NCBI GenBank assembly: GCA_029959085.1
Contig: JARWIR010000007.1
Location: 43,637,137-43,701,136 of the forward strand
Length of the DNA stretch: 64,000 bases
Direction of reading: 5' to 3'
From: Nemophila menziesii
Lineage: Eukaryota; Streptophyta; Magnoliopsida; Boraginales; Hydrophyllaceae
Under the pieces are notes generated by a model. That model ran no database searches, had not been told where the DNA came from, and saw only the letters and a list, made by a program, of their open reading frames with translations. Of this stretch, positions 21,111 to 33,519 are shown piece after piece. Within the stretch, counting starts at the first letter, position 1; each line of letters starts with the position of its first letter. Made by a program: the position numbers and the translations under genes.

Positions 21111-24100
21111 GTGAAGAAATCATATAAAAATTGATATTGATCAAGTAAAACATATAAAATAATTTATGTTAATAATAATATTTTTTAAAATAAATATATT
21201 TTAATTTATTTTAAAATTTTTGTTTAAAAGAAATTATAATTTAATTTTTTTTTATATTTTATTTTTTTCCGTTTCAAAGGAGAGATAATAGGAAAGGTCA
21301 AAGATTTTTGAATCTTACAGGAAAATCTCATCTCAATTTTAGAAAAGAGATATGACATATCTCATCTGAGGCTTAGAAAAAAGATGTAGCACTTATATCA
21401 ATTTGGGTGATGAAATCTCATCTCATAGTTGATGGGACAAATCTCATTTCAGAATTGATAGGGCAAATTCCATATCATAGTTGATAGGACAAATCCCATC
21501 TCAGAGTTGATAGAACAATTTTTTGGTCACATGTATAATTCAAAATAAGATTGTTTCTTAGTTATTATATATTAGTTGATGGACAAATACCATCTCAGAG
21601 TTTATGAGACAAATCTCATCTCAGAATTGATGAAACAAATTCCATCACACACACAATTAAAAAAAATCTTATATTTTACATATTGAATTGTATATCTGTG
21701 TATCACATTTAAAGAAATTATAGATAAAAAACTACCATATTTAATTATTAAGAGTATTTTGAAAAATATTTTTTCCTATAATTTATCGAACTTTTAAAAC
21801 TTTGGATGGGATAAATCTCATCAAAGAAAATAAAAGTAAAAAAAATTAAAAAAAATTAAAAAATTTAAATCGAAAAGAAAAAGAAAAAATAATTTAGAAA
21901 AAAAGTTATATTTAATTTAAATAATAAATAACAATATTAGAATAATATTTTCCGTTAAAAATAATAAGGTTGATACTTTAAGACATAAAATTTGTTATAA
22001 TGATTTTTTCGATCATATTTCCTAATAATAATAGAATATTTGATAATATTGGGATAAAATATTTCTAAGCAATGTCATGTATAAAATACATATATATATA
22101 TAAATACAACTTTTAATATTGCTCATTAACCTATGAGTAAGTATACCATTAAATAATCAACTCTTAAAATATTACTTGTTACATAATATGATTGGATGTG
22201 CATTATTAATATATTTATTTACTCAAATTAACTTTAATTCTTTTTCAACTCATATACAACCAAATTATACTACATAATTTATGTTATTTTGGTGGATATA
22301 AATTTTTGGTGGTATATATCATTTATTTTTAATTTAATTAGAAATAATTTAATTTATACTATAAAGACACACATATGACATTTAAACTCATGGGACATGA
22401 AAGTATATATAAGCATCTAAATCTCAATCAATATAAAATTTGAATATTTAAATTTCATTACTATCAAATATGTCAACAAATTAATGAACAAGTTATGGTA
22501 AAATCAATAGCAATAAGTTATATAAGAAATAGAAGCATACATAATAGAAATGTCATGACCAGCTATCTTTTTCTTCAATGATAAAAGTTTTTCACCAAAT
22601 TCATAACCTGACACAAGATCAAAATAAATTAAACATCTAATCTATATTTTATAATTACTAATGAATTGGTTTTCTTCCTTATTTGTAAACAGCAAAAATA
22701 TAAATCATTTATGAGTAGAGTATATATTAAAATATAATTAAAAGTTTATCCACACTTAAATACATGTTGATAACTAATATTACTTGTACCATATAACTAA
22801 AATGAGTTGATTAATTTAAATAAACATAAATATATAGCGATACCAGAGAATAGATGTTCAATACCAAATAAATAAAAAAATTTAATACATTTACCTTAAA
22901 ATTAATCATATGATAAATTATGGTACACCAATTTAGAATCGCCCATTATAAATTTATATATATTTTCTTCATATGGACAACTATTCTAATTTCTAAGATA
23001 CTCACCATTTATATGCTTTTGAAAATTATCGCTTATTGTCAATAAATCATGAAGATCTTAAATTAATGGTGAAAAGTACATGTAAATAAAGTTTTTTATA
23101 TAAATATTTTAACGAGCAAGTTATGGTGATGAACGACACTAAGGTATGGCAAAGATCTTAGATTAAAAGAGAGAAACAAAAGTCATGTGAATGAGTGTTT
23201 GTGTGTGGGAGAGAGAGTGAAAAAATAGGGGAAAGAGGTGACGGCGGTGATTAGGTTTTTATCATATGCGTAAAGATTTATATCTATCACAAGATAAATA
23301 GGTTTATATATGTAAAAATAAATACTTTTTGTATTTGATAATGGCCCAGAAGCCCATGTGGTCTAATTACTCATCTAATTAAAAAAAAGGTACCAGAAAC
23401 TCTTTTGCCCAACAATAATAGCCACCAAAGGGACCTATATTATATTTTCATATTCGGTGTGGCTAACACACACCAAAGTTGTAGTATTAAAGGTTTCGTT
23501 CCTTAAATATGCTTTAATACCCTCATACGACACTTCTTTTAAAAAATTACATTTCTCTTCTCCCTTCTATTCTTCTCCTTCACACTCAAAATGAACCTGA
23601 AACCCAATAAATATTCATAAGTATGTGAATAGGACCAATACATAATTAAAATAAATCGATCACAATTGACTCGATTCGTTAAAAAGTCAATTTTTTAAGT
23701 ATTCTAGATAGATTGTCTAGATGTACGTAAGGGTTGTGATATGTGAGTGAAGCACTCAATCAAACACTTGGTGTAATTTAGTCAATGAAAGAATACTAGT
23801 TGGTGGAACAAGTAATAAGCATGCAATAATCTAAGCCTGAGATTGGAAATAAGTATTAAGGTTATAGAACAAACAATTGGCATGAACAAAAGTAAAGAGA
23901 TAAGGGAAGAGATGACGAACAAGCGATTTAGAGTGGTTCAACTTTTGACTTAGTCTACTACCTAAGGTTTATGCATCTTTATTATTTTGAAAATCATCCA
24001 CTAGAATCTTTCATGTCTCTGAAAGACCATAGCATAAAACTTTACAAACTCTTTGAAACCACCTTTGAAGGAAACCCCTAATGTTCTCACCCTATAGTCA

Positions 24101-24690
24101 ATCGAGTGTACAATCAACACTCACTAAATACTCAAATCCGTAAAACCTTCTTCTTGTGTATCACCCCACAAAGATGAGTATACACTCTATACTCACAATC
24201 TACCACGTCATACTCCATGAAACCTTCAAACTTGTGTCTACACTACACACACTCCAAATCACTCTTATCTTGTCTATAGAAGATCACACTTCCTCACTAG
24301 ACCAAGAATAAATCCTAGGTTTTACGATTAAGTCAAATTTAACTAGTCTAACCTCTATACTTTTTGATGAGTAGATAATTACAAGTGTTTGGGATAGATA
24401 ATATAAAAGGTATTTGGGGAAGAATCGTAACACTTATTTATTTTGTTTTAATTTCTTAAATAATTTTGTCTAGAAGAATTGTAATTCATTTGTTCCCTTT
24501 GGGACTAAAATTGTGGTTTTAATACCATTTTTGTCAAAATCCCTTCTTTCTTTTAATTGCACATGGTTTCCGTTGCCTCAAACATGAAAGTGGAAATAAC
24601 GAGTAGGATGACAAACGAAAGTTGCAACAGGCACAAACAATATTTGAGAAATTTTTTCACCACATATCACTCATATCCTAGACCATAATA
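21111..24690 (-). repeat. R block, copy 3
   Basis: Full-length-type R copy joined on its left to the MET1 C-terminal fragment. It includes the CATCTCA minisatellite (21400-21660), the exon-like block (22536-22609), the leader-like CT tract and the site II pair (about 23343-23356). The telo box is damaged (ATTAGGTTTTT). An extra segment at about 21990-22480, with long AT tracts, is shared only with copy 4. Confidence 0.75.
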
Positions 24691-24925
24691 TAATCATGGT
24701 CAACTAAAACAGACTAACCAGAGGTAAAACTAATAAAAGGAAACGTAAAGAAGACAAAATGGATAACAAGGACATGGGGAAGAGGCGTTCAAAGTTTAGG
24801 AGAGCAAGTAATAATTTCAAATGCTGATTGTAGAACATAATGCAAAATCTCATTAGTTCAACATAACTAATAACTTACCCCACCACAAAACCACGTCAAA
24901 ATCATCAAATTATGTCTAATATAGC

Positions 24926-25174
24926 CTATATTCCCACAACATCAAGTCAACGAGAATGTTCCGACACAGTAACTAACAAATGTCCAACAATGGCCCCACA
25001 CGTAGATATAGCAAGCACACCAATCCCCGAAAAATCCGAATCCCCATAATAAAACATATGCGAAATCGAAGTCTAATATCCTGGGAATGTACGTTTCCCA
25101 AGCTTCTATATCCAGACCATATGTACATTGGTTTCTTCTAAGAAACCGTTGATAAGTCAACAGTGTTCCCACTA
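24926..25174 (-). pseudogene. CRTISO-like: CRTISO-like C-terminal fragment
   Basis: The minus strand starts LTYQRFLRRNQCTYG, then a one-base insertion moves the following sequence out of frame (GLDIEAWETYIP); the proper frame continues to the terminal ARG-less LLDVVGI-like end and a stop at 24926. It is the last exon of the carotenoid-isomerase-like oxidoreductase, containing the GDxxFPGIGV region that closes the FAD fold. The same one-base insertion is in the copy at 33520. Homology ends at about 25174, just before GTPLT. Confidence 0.82.
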
Positions 25175-25861
25175 AATTCCCAGAGTGTATCTTTACTGAA
25201 TTTATGTTGTTTACTTATGTAGGGTAGACATTATACTTGTGGTGTAAGTTAAAAAAATTTAAAATTTGATATCCGGCCTTCTTGTCTCTCATTATGTATG
25301 ACCAGTGCACGAGATGTATGCATTAATTCTAGGATTAATGCCCAAGAAACCTCTCACACTATATTTAATTTTTGTTTACCACCGCCGTCATTTTTTTGCC
25401 CATAAAAGACACCATACATTTTATTTCCCATAAAAAAAGAAATTTGAGTTATGGGAAGTTTTTCAGAACTCAAATTTTGAGCTATAAGAAAATTCCCAAA
25501 ACTTAAATTTTAAGTTTGGGAATTTTTCCAGAATTCACTGTTCTTTAAAAAAAATAGTGCCTTTTACGGGATAGTGGACACGCGCACTAAAATCTTGTAT
25601 CTATCAGTAGCGAGCTGGAGTGGTAAATTAATGGAAATCCTTCATATTTTATAGTAGCTCAAATCCCATTAGTTGGCATGTTACATAATCTATTGGGTCT
25701 AGGGATGACTTAAAGTGCATAAAAATATATTGAAACGTAGGTTGCAAGAATTTGGACTCATGTAAATGATAGGAATTTAACCTCCAATCTCATTCTATAT
25801 AGAGGCTGGTATGCTCATTGTGTTATTGAGTCTGAAATTCTATAACTACAATGAGCATACA
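25175..25861. other. no recognisable gene
   Basis: Low-copy AT-rich DNA joining the CRTISO-like fragment to the TRIM. A pair of imperfect inverted words (TTTGAGTTATGGGAAGTTTT and its relatives, 25445-25530) could form a hairpin, but no element ends were identified. Confidence 0.4.
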
Positions 25862-26349
25862 TGTGAGATATTTAAATTAAGTGAGATATTTAAATAAGGG
25901 AAAGAGAGAAAAGAAAAGAGAGAAATAATATATTATTAATAGAGAGAGCCATAAAGGCTAAAGAACAAGAAAAATTCTGGAGACTACATTGTGAATGAGT
26001 TGTTGATTAATACAATAGAATGAGGTTATATTTATAGGACTAACTACTTGGTGAACAAGAAAGGTAAAGCTATGCTAAATAGGAAACAAATCTAATATAG
26101 AAATAAACTAGTCTAATAAGGTAATAATATATTATGGTAATAATATATCAGAAATAATATATTTAACACCACCCCCTCAAACTCAAGTAGATCGGATAGA
26201 TAGCAACTTGAGTTTGAAATCTGAATCGTTGATGACGTGTCTTGAGCCTTGTTGATTGAGAAGCATGATAGATGAGTTGGTGTGTTGACAATGTTGATGT
26301 CGTGGCGTGGCGGTGAGATGGAGTGATAAAAACCGGAAAAGTAAAACCG

Positions 26350-26610
26350 AATGTTAAGCGAGTTACCAAGATGAGACCATTAAATGGCCTAACAAGATAC
26401 GGAGTTGAGACCATTAGATGGCCTAACGAGATGAGACCATTGAACGGCCTAACGAGATGAGACTATTGAACGGCCTAAAGAGATGAGACAACTGAAGAGT
26501 CTAACGAGACGAGACCACTGAAGGGCCTAACGAGAAGGTCTAACAAGATGAGACTACTGAAGGACCTAATAAGACGAGACCACTAAATGGTCTAACGACT
26601 TGCGCAAGCG
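26350..26610. repeat. tandem array inside the TRIM, about 29-bp units
   Basis: The unit GAGATGAGACCATTGAACGGCCTAAC recurs eight to nine times with substitutions and some short units. It fills most of the interior between primer site and purine tract. Confidence 0.8.
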
Positions 26611-26640
26611 AACGAAGCGATAACGGGAAACCACTTTAGA

Positions 26641-26657
26641 TTGTGGCTCTGATACCA
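26641..26657 (-). other. TRIM primer-binding site
   Basis: TGGTATCAGAGCCACAA on the minus strand, adjoining the LTR end without a gap, complementary to plant initiator tRNA-Met 3' end. Confidence 0.85.
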
Positions 26658-26962
26658 TGTGAGATATTTAAATAAGGGAAAGAGAAAAAAGAAAAGAGAG
26701 AAATAATATATTATTAATAAAAAGATCCATAAAGGCTAAAGAACAAGAGAATACTATAGACTACATTGTGAATGAGTTGTTGATTAATACAATAGAATGA
26801 GATCCTATTTATAGGACTAACTAATTGGTGAACAAGAAAGGTAATGTTATGCTAAATAGGAAACAAATCTAATATAAAAATAAACTAGTATAATAAGGTA
26901 ATAATATATTATAATAAATAATATATTTTGGTAATAATATATTAACGAATAATTATTTAACA

Positions 26963-27655
26963 ATACCAGCCTCTATATTTTTTATTTTGATCCATGTGGG
27001 CTGAGCTAGAAGTTTGACCGAAAGACTTGATATTTTTAATCCAATCAAGATATATTGTCATGAGCCAAATTGATTTGTAGTAGGAGTTTGATTAAAATAT
27101 TTTATACCTTTTCATCCAAATAATATTTTATGGAAATGAGTTAGGTGGAGTTAGCATAGAAGTTCAAACATATGACTTTGTGGGGTTTTCATTAAAGTAA
27201 AGGGTATGAGCTAGGTGGAATTGGTATAGTAGTTTGACAGAAAGATAGTGGGATTTTTCATCCGCGTAAGATTTAAGAGATAGGTTAATTCTGCGTTGGA
27301 TTCGACTAAAAGAGTTGGTGATTATTAAAAACTTTGAATTTTTTCATCCAATTAATATTTTAAAGCAACGAGCCATGTGGAGTTGGAGTAAGATCTCGAT
27401 TTAAAAAAGTGTGAATTTTTTATTCTAGTAGGATTTTATGGCCACGAGCATGGTGGAGTCGTCGTAAGAGTTCGTCTGAAAGATTTGGGATTATTCATCG
27501 AAGTTAAATCTTATGGACATGATCCAGGAAGAGTCGGTGTAGGAGCTCGAATGAAAGTTTTGGTAACCTATTATCTACATAATATCATATGGCCATGAGT
27601 CACGTAAAGTCTGTGTAGGAGTTCAAAGTAAAAAACTTTGAACCAGGGTACTATT
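26963..27655. repeat. degenerate tandem array, paralogue of 18365-19295
   Basis: Same units and order as the array at 18.4 kb, starting with ATACCAGCCTCTATATTTTT. About 230 bp shorter: the step from TATGGCCATGAGTC directly to ACGTAAAGTCTG shows that several units are missing here or were gained there. Confidence 0.75.
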
Positions 27656-28489
27656 ACCAAGGGTACTATAACCAGGTCAGATTAAAAGTCATCAAGCTCA
27701 ACAATAGGTAGAAACACTCCTTTGCTTAGTCTCGAGAAGTCTATGACTTAGAGATTAAGTCATTACCTATTATGTAAATCATTTCATTAGTGCTTTTATC
27801 GAAGTATGGAGGATTAAGTCAGATTTCAACCCATAGATGGATTATTCAAGAGAAGAATTTTGTAGCCTCTAAGCGCTGACATTGATTATTATGAATGAAA
27901 CTTGTGGTTTTGGTGTTTTCGATATTTTGTTATCTTGATACATGTGATGCCTCTGCATCAAACCTCTTCCCCTTCCATCATCTCGATGCCGTCATTATTA
28001 GTACCAGGCTCATCCCTAGGCACCACCCAACGATATGCTTTTCATTCCTCCTCTACTGCCATGGACCATCTATCATAAGCAATCCCATAAGACATGGATA
28101 GCAAGTCAGCCAAGATCTAACATATGCAGCAGAAGAAGACCTAGTTCCAAAGTATTCTTTATATTTTCAATATATTCAATATATGGTGCCAGATCTTGTA
28201 TATAAGCATGACCAATATTGGATATCACTTGATTTGTTGCTTCTTACCATGGTTTCATATTCGAGAATTGAAATAGAATTCTCTTCATGTACTATCAATG
28301 TTTTTTATATTCCAATTTTTTTTTTCTAAAACATAACATATATAATAATAAAATCCAGCTACATTTACACTTACTCTCAACTATGTAAACATATCATCTA
28401 TAACCTTTATTGTACAATGAATTACTCATATATAAAAAATAAATAAAAGAAGAAGGGCTGAGGAAGTAGCTCCCGCCTCTATATAATTA
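27656..28489. other. duplicated segment, paralogue of 19296-20224
   Basis: Same content as the 19.3-20.2 kb segment including the unassigned exon-like reading near 28110-28050 (minus). It differs by loss of about 150 bp after CTCTGCATCA (27957 against 19554), where the 19.5-kb copy has extra sequence. Confidence 0.45.
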
Positions 28490-29405
28490 TTAATTTTCTT
28501 GGCAATTTCGATCGAGCGCTTCCTTGAGTGTTCTCCCGAGTGCAAACGCTAAAGGAGGAGGAACATCATTCCCAATTTGTTTATATTTGACACCTAAGGC
28601 CCCAAAAAATTTGTAACTGTCAGAAAACCCCTGCAATCCGTTAAAAAGATATAAGTCTCTATGATTGAAAACTTAGATAATTTGTGTATAAAATGGTAAA
28701 AGTAGAAGACATGAATTATTTTACATGAGATTGGGCACATTCACGAACAGTGAGAATCATTTTCTGCTCAGGGTGAATGACCCTACCGACTTGATGCTCA
28801 GGATGAGGGTCGGTAACAGTTGTAGGGACATGTCCCTCCCAGACTATCCTTCCGTATGCACCCTCGCACTTTTTTTTTCTTTGCGGCATTTCATTTTAGG
28901 CGTGGAGGAATTAAATCTTCAGATATTCCATTAGACAATTGAATCTGTACAATACCCATTATTTAGATACAAATCCAAACTTGGAAACTGATAATAATAT
29001 CTGAGAACTGTACCTTCTTATCCTGAAGGCGCTTCCACTCAGCGCCTGGACATCTAGGAATTTCTTGGCATCGAGTGAGTCGTAGCTCCGTCATTTTTGT
29101 ATGTGATCGGTTAATAATTCCTTGTCTCCCCGAACTCTCTTTTGGAACCAAGATTTCGGCTCGGAACCAGTGTACTGTTCAATAAAAATATTGAAAATAA
29201 CCTGAGAAATCCTAAAACATGGTCGAAATGATGAAGAAAAGAAAGATAACAATAAACCATACGTTAATGCTAGTATTTGAAGCTCCGTTTGATACTTCAG
29301 GTAGATCCCCAATAGCATCTCTAACAGTTATAGATCGAAATGGGGCACCGGTTTCCGTGCTTCTTACAGCAACATAATTATTAATCCACTGCTAACCACC
29401 AGTGA
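28490..29405 (-). pseudogene. MET1: MET1-like catalytic C-terminal exons, second copy
   Basis: Same exon set as 20225-21110, slightly more complete at its 5' end. The minus strand reads [20 protein letters not shown], then [16 protein letters not shown], matching the MET1 segment before the target-recognition region. Further on come KSWFQKRVRGD and [20 protein letters not shown], and [20 protein letters not shown] with a stop at 28490. A T-run and small deletions break the frames. The catalytic PCQ motif is absent. This copy keeps ETG-APFR, which the 20-kb copy has partly lost, so neither derives directly from the other in its present form. Confidence 0.88.
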
Positions 29406-30355
29406 AGAAATCATATTAAAATTGATATTGATCAAGTAAAACATATAAAATAATTTAGGTTAATAATAATATTTTTTAAAATAAATATATTTTAATTTAT
29501 TTTAAAAATTTGGTTAAAAAAATTATAATTTATTTTTTTTCCGTTTCAAAGGGGAAATAATAGGGAAGGTCAAAGATTTTTGAATCTTGCATAAAAATCT
29601 CATCTCAATTTTAGAAAAGAAATATGACATATCTCATTTGAATATTAGAATAAAGATGTAGCACTTATATCAATTTAGGTGATGAAATCTCATCTCATAG
29701 TTGATGGGACAAATCTCATTTCAGAATTTAGCAAATTCCATCTCATAGTTGATAGGACAAATCTCATCTCAGAGTTAATAGAACAATTTTCGGTCACATG
29801 CATAATTCAAAATAAGATTGTTTCTTAGTTATTAGATATTAATTGATGGGACAAATACCATCTCAGAGTTTATAAGACAAATCTCATCTCAGAATTGGTG
29901 AAACAAATTCCATCACACACACAATTAAAAAAAATCTTAGATTTTACATATTGATTTTTAAAATCTGTGTATCACATTCAAAGAAATTATAGATAAAAAA
30001 CTACCATATTCAATTAATAAGAGTATTTTGAAAAATATATTTTCCTATTATTTATCGAACTTTTAAAACTTTTGATGGGATAAATCTCATCAAAGAAAAT
30101 AAAAGTAAAAAAAATTAAAAAAATTTAAATCGAAAAGAAAAAGAAAAAATAATTTAGAAAAAATAGTTATGTTTAATTTAAATAATAAATAAAAATATTA
30201 GAATGATATTTTCCGTTAAAAATAATAAGATTGATACTTTAAGACATAAAATTTGTTATAATGATTTTTTCGGTCACTATCCCTAATAATAATAGAATAA
30301 TAATAGAATATTTGATAATATTGAGATAAAATATTTCTAAGCAATGTTATGTATA

Positions 30356-30358
<3 letters not shown>

Positions 30359-30432
<74 letters not shown>
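30359..30432. repeat. (TA)n microsatellite
   Basis: About 37 uninterrupted TA units. Copy 3 has only a short TATATATA tract at the same place (about 22090), so it expanded after the duplication. Confidence 0.92.
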
Positions 30433-30433
<1 letters not shown>

Positions 30434-30475
30434 CGTTTAATATTGCTCATTAACTTAACATTAACTTAAGAGTAA

Positions 30476-30705
30476 GGGCTCCTTTGTAAGTGTTTATTTT
30501 AGAGTAAAAAAACGCTTTTAGAATAAAATTTAAAAATTTAAAAAATTATTAAAAATAAATTTGAAATCTAAAATTATTTTAAGTGTTTTTTTCAAGAAGA
30601 ACCAATTTGGTGCTTCTCATAAAAGTGCTTTTCAGGATAAAAACACTCTTAAAATGGTAGAAGCACTTTTTAGTGTTTTTCCGAAAAACACTTCCAAACG
30701 AGCAC
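30476..30705. mobile_element. Tourist-like (PIF/Harbinger) MITE, 230 bp
   Basis: Left end GGGCTCCTTTGTAAGTG and right end complementary GTGCTCGTTTGGAAGTG, with target duplication TAA (30473-30475, 30706-30708). R copy 3 has the empty site GAGTAAGTATACC (about 22133). No coding content. Confidence 0.85.
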
Positions 30706-33519
30706 TAAGTATACTATTAAATAATCAACTCATAAAATATTACTTGTTACATAATATGATTGGATGTGAATTATTAATTTATTTATTTACTCAAACTAAC
30801 TTTATCTCTTTTTCAACTCACATACAACCAAATTATACTACATAATTTATGTTATGTTGGTGGATATAAATTTTTTGTGGTATATATCATTTATTTATAA
30901 TTTATTTAGAAATAATTTAATTTATACTATAAACACACACATATGGCATTTAAACTCGTGGGACATGAAAGTATGTATAAGCATCTAAATCTCAATCAAT
31001 ATAAAATTAGGATATTTAAATTTTTTTACTATCAAATATGTCAACAAATTTTAGAACAAGTTATGGTAAAATAGATAGCAATAAGTTATATAAGAAATAG
31101 AAGCATACATAATAGAAATGTCATGACCAGCAATCTTTTTCTTCAATGATAAAAGTTTTTCACCAAATGCATAACCTGACACAAGATTAAAAAAAATTAA
31201 ACATCTAATCTATTTTTTATAATTGCGAATGAATTGGAATTCATCTTTATTTGTAAACATCAAAAATATAAATCATATATGAGGAGAGTATATATTAAAA
31301 TATATTCTACGAATAATTAAAAGTTTATCCACACTTAAGTACATGTTGATAACTAATATTACTTGTACCATATAACTAAAAGTAGTTGATTAATTTAAAT
31401 AAACATAAATATATAGCGATACCAGAGAATAGGTGTTCAATACCAAATAAAATATATTTTTAATACATTTACCTTGAAATTAATCATATGATAAATTATG
31501 GTACACCAATTTAGGATCGCCTATTATAAATTTATACATATTTTCTTCATATGGACAACTATTCTAATTTCTAAGATACTCACCATTTATATGCTTTTGA
31601 AAATTATCGCTTATTGACAATAAATCGTGAAGATCTTAAATTAATGGTGAAAAGTACATGTAAATAGAGTTTTTTGTATAAATACTTTAACGAGCACCGT
31701 TATGGTGATGAACGACACTAAGGTATGGCAAAGATCTTAGATTAAAAGAGAGAAACAAAAGTCATGAGAATGAGTGTTTGTGTGTGGGAGTGAGAGTGAA
31801 AATATAGGGGAAAGAGGTGACGGCGGTGATTAGGTTTTTATCATATGCGCAAAGATTTATATCTATCACAAGATAAATAGGTTTATATATGTAAAAATAA
31901 ATACTTTTTGTATTTGATAATGGCCCAGAAGCCCACGTGGACTAATTACTCATCTAATTAAAAAAAAGGTACCAGAAACTCGTTTGCCTAACAATAATAG
32001 CCACCAAAGGGACCTATATTATATGTTCACGTTCGATGTGGCTACCACACACCAAAGTTATGGTATTAAAGGTTTCGTTCCTTAAATATGCTTTAATAAC
32101 CTCATACGACAATTTTAAAAAAAATATATACATTTCTCTTCTCCCTTCTATTCTTCTCCTTCACACTCAAAATGAACCTGAATACCAATAAATATTCATA
32201 TAAGAAGGTGAATAGGACCAATTCATAATTAAAATAAATCGATCACAATTGACTCGATTCGTTAAAAAGACAATTTTCTAAGAATTCTAGATAGATTGGC
32301 TAGATGTACGTAAGGGTTGTGATATGTGAGTGAAGCACTCAATCAATCACTTGGTGTAGTTTAGTCAATGAAAGAATACTAGTTGGTGGAACAAGTAATA
32401 AGCATGCAATAATCTAAGCCTGATATTGGAAGTAGGTATTAAGGTTATAGAACAAACAATTGGCATGAACAAAAGTAAATAGATAAGGGAAGAGATGACG
32501 AACAAACGATTTAGAATGGTTCGACTTTTGACTTAGTCTACTACCTAAGGTTTATGCATCTTTATTATTTTGAAAATAATCCACTAGAATCTTTCATGTC
32601 TCTGAAAGACCATAGCATAAAACTTTACAAACTCTTTGAAACCACCTTTGAAGGAAACCCATAATGTTCTCACCCAACAGTCAATCGAGTGTACAATCAA
32701 CACTCACTAAATACTCAAATCCATAAAACCTTCTACTTGTGTATCACCTCACAAAGATGAGTATACACTCTATACTCATAATCTACCACGTCATACTCCA
32801 TGAAACCTTCAAACTTGTGTCTACACTACACACACTCTAAATCACTCTTATCTTGTCTATAGAAGATCACACTTCCTCACTAGACCAATAATAAATCCTA
32901 GGTTTTACGATTAAGTCAAATTTAACTAGTCTAACCTCTATACTTTTTTATGATTAGATAATTACAAGTGTTTGTGATAGATACAAAGAAATGTGTGATA
33001 TATAAAAGGTATTTGGGGAAGAATTGTAACACTTATTTATTTTGTTTTAATTTCTTAAATAATTTTGTCTAGAAGAATTAGTAATTCATTTGTTCCTCTT
33101 GGGATTAAAATTGTGGTTTTAATACCCTTTTTGTCAAAATCTCTTTTTTTATTGCACGTGGTTTCCATTGCCTCAAACACGAAAGTGGAAATAACGAGTA
33201 GGATGACAAACGGAAGTTCCAACAGGCACTGACCACATTTGGGAAATTATTTCACCACATATCACTCATATCCTAGACCAAGTTTAATCACGGCTAACTA
33301 AATCAGACTAACCGAAGGTAAAACTAATAAAGGAAACGGAAAGAATACAAAAGGGATAACAAGGGCACGGGGAAGAGGCAGTCAAAGTTTAGGAGAGAAA
33401 GTATTAAATTCAAATGGTGATTGTAAAACATAATGCAAAATCTCATCGGTTCAACATAACTAATAACTTACCCCACCACAAAACCACGTCAAAATCATCA
33501 AATTATGTCTATATATAGC

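Larger units (their letters stand above)
25862..26962 (-). mobile_element. TRIM (terminal-repeat retrotransposon in miniature), 1.1 kb
   Basis: Two LTRs of about 306 bp (25862-26168 and 26658-26962) flank a 489-bp interior. On the minus strand the 5' LTR is followed directly by TGGTATCAGAGCCACAA (26657-26641), the standard initiator-tRNA-Met primer site. The 3' LTR is preceded by the purine tract GAGTTTGAGGGGGTGG (26184-26169). There is no gag or pol; the interior is mostly a 29-30-bp tandem array. Target duplication is imperfect (ATACA against ATACC). The left LTR carries a partial duplication of its first 16 bases. Mobilisation would need proteins supplied by another element. Confidence 0.88.
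29406..33260 (-). repeat. R block, copy 4
   Basis: Longest R copy. It holds the CATCTCA minisatellite (29680-29920), a pure TA tract (30359-30432), a Tourist-like MITE (30476-30705), the exon-like block (31104-31179), the leader-like CT tract, and a site II pair (31922-31935), with the telo box degraded to ATTAGGTTTTT. The right end passes into CRTISO-like spacer at about 33260-33519. Confidence 0.75.

Noticed and set aside
25445..25530. Possible MITE from imperfect inverted words
   Set aside because: No terminal repeat pair with a target duplication could be found.
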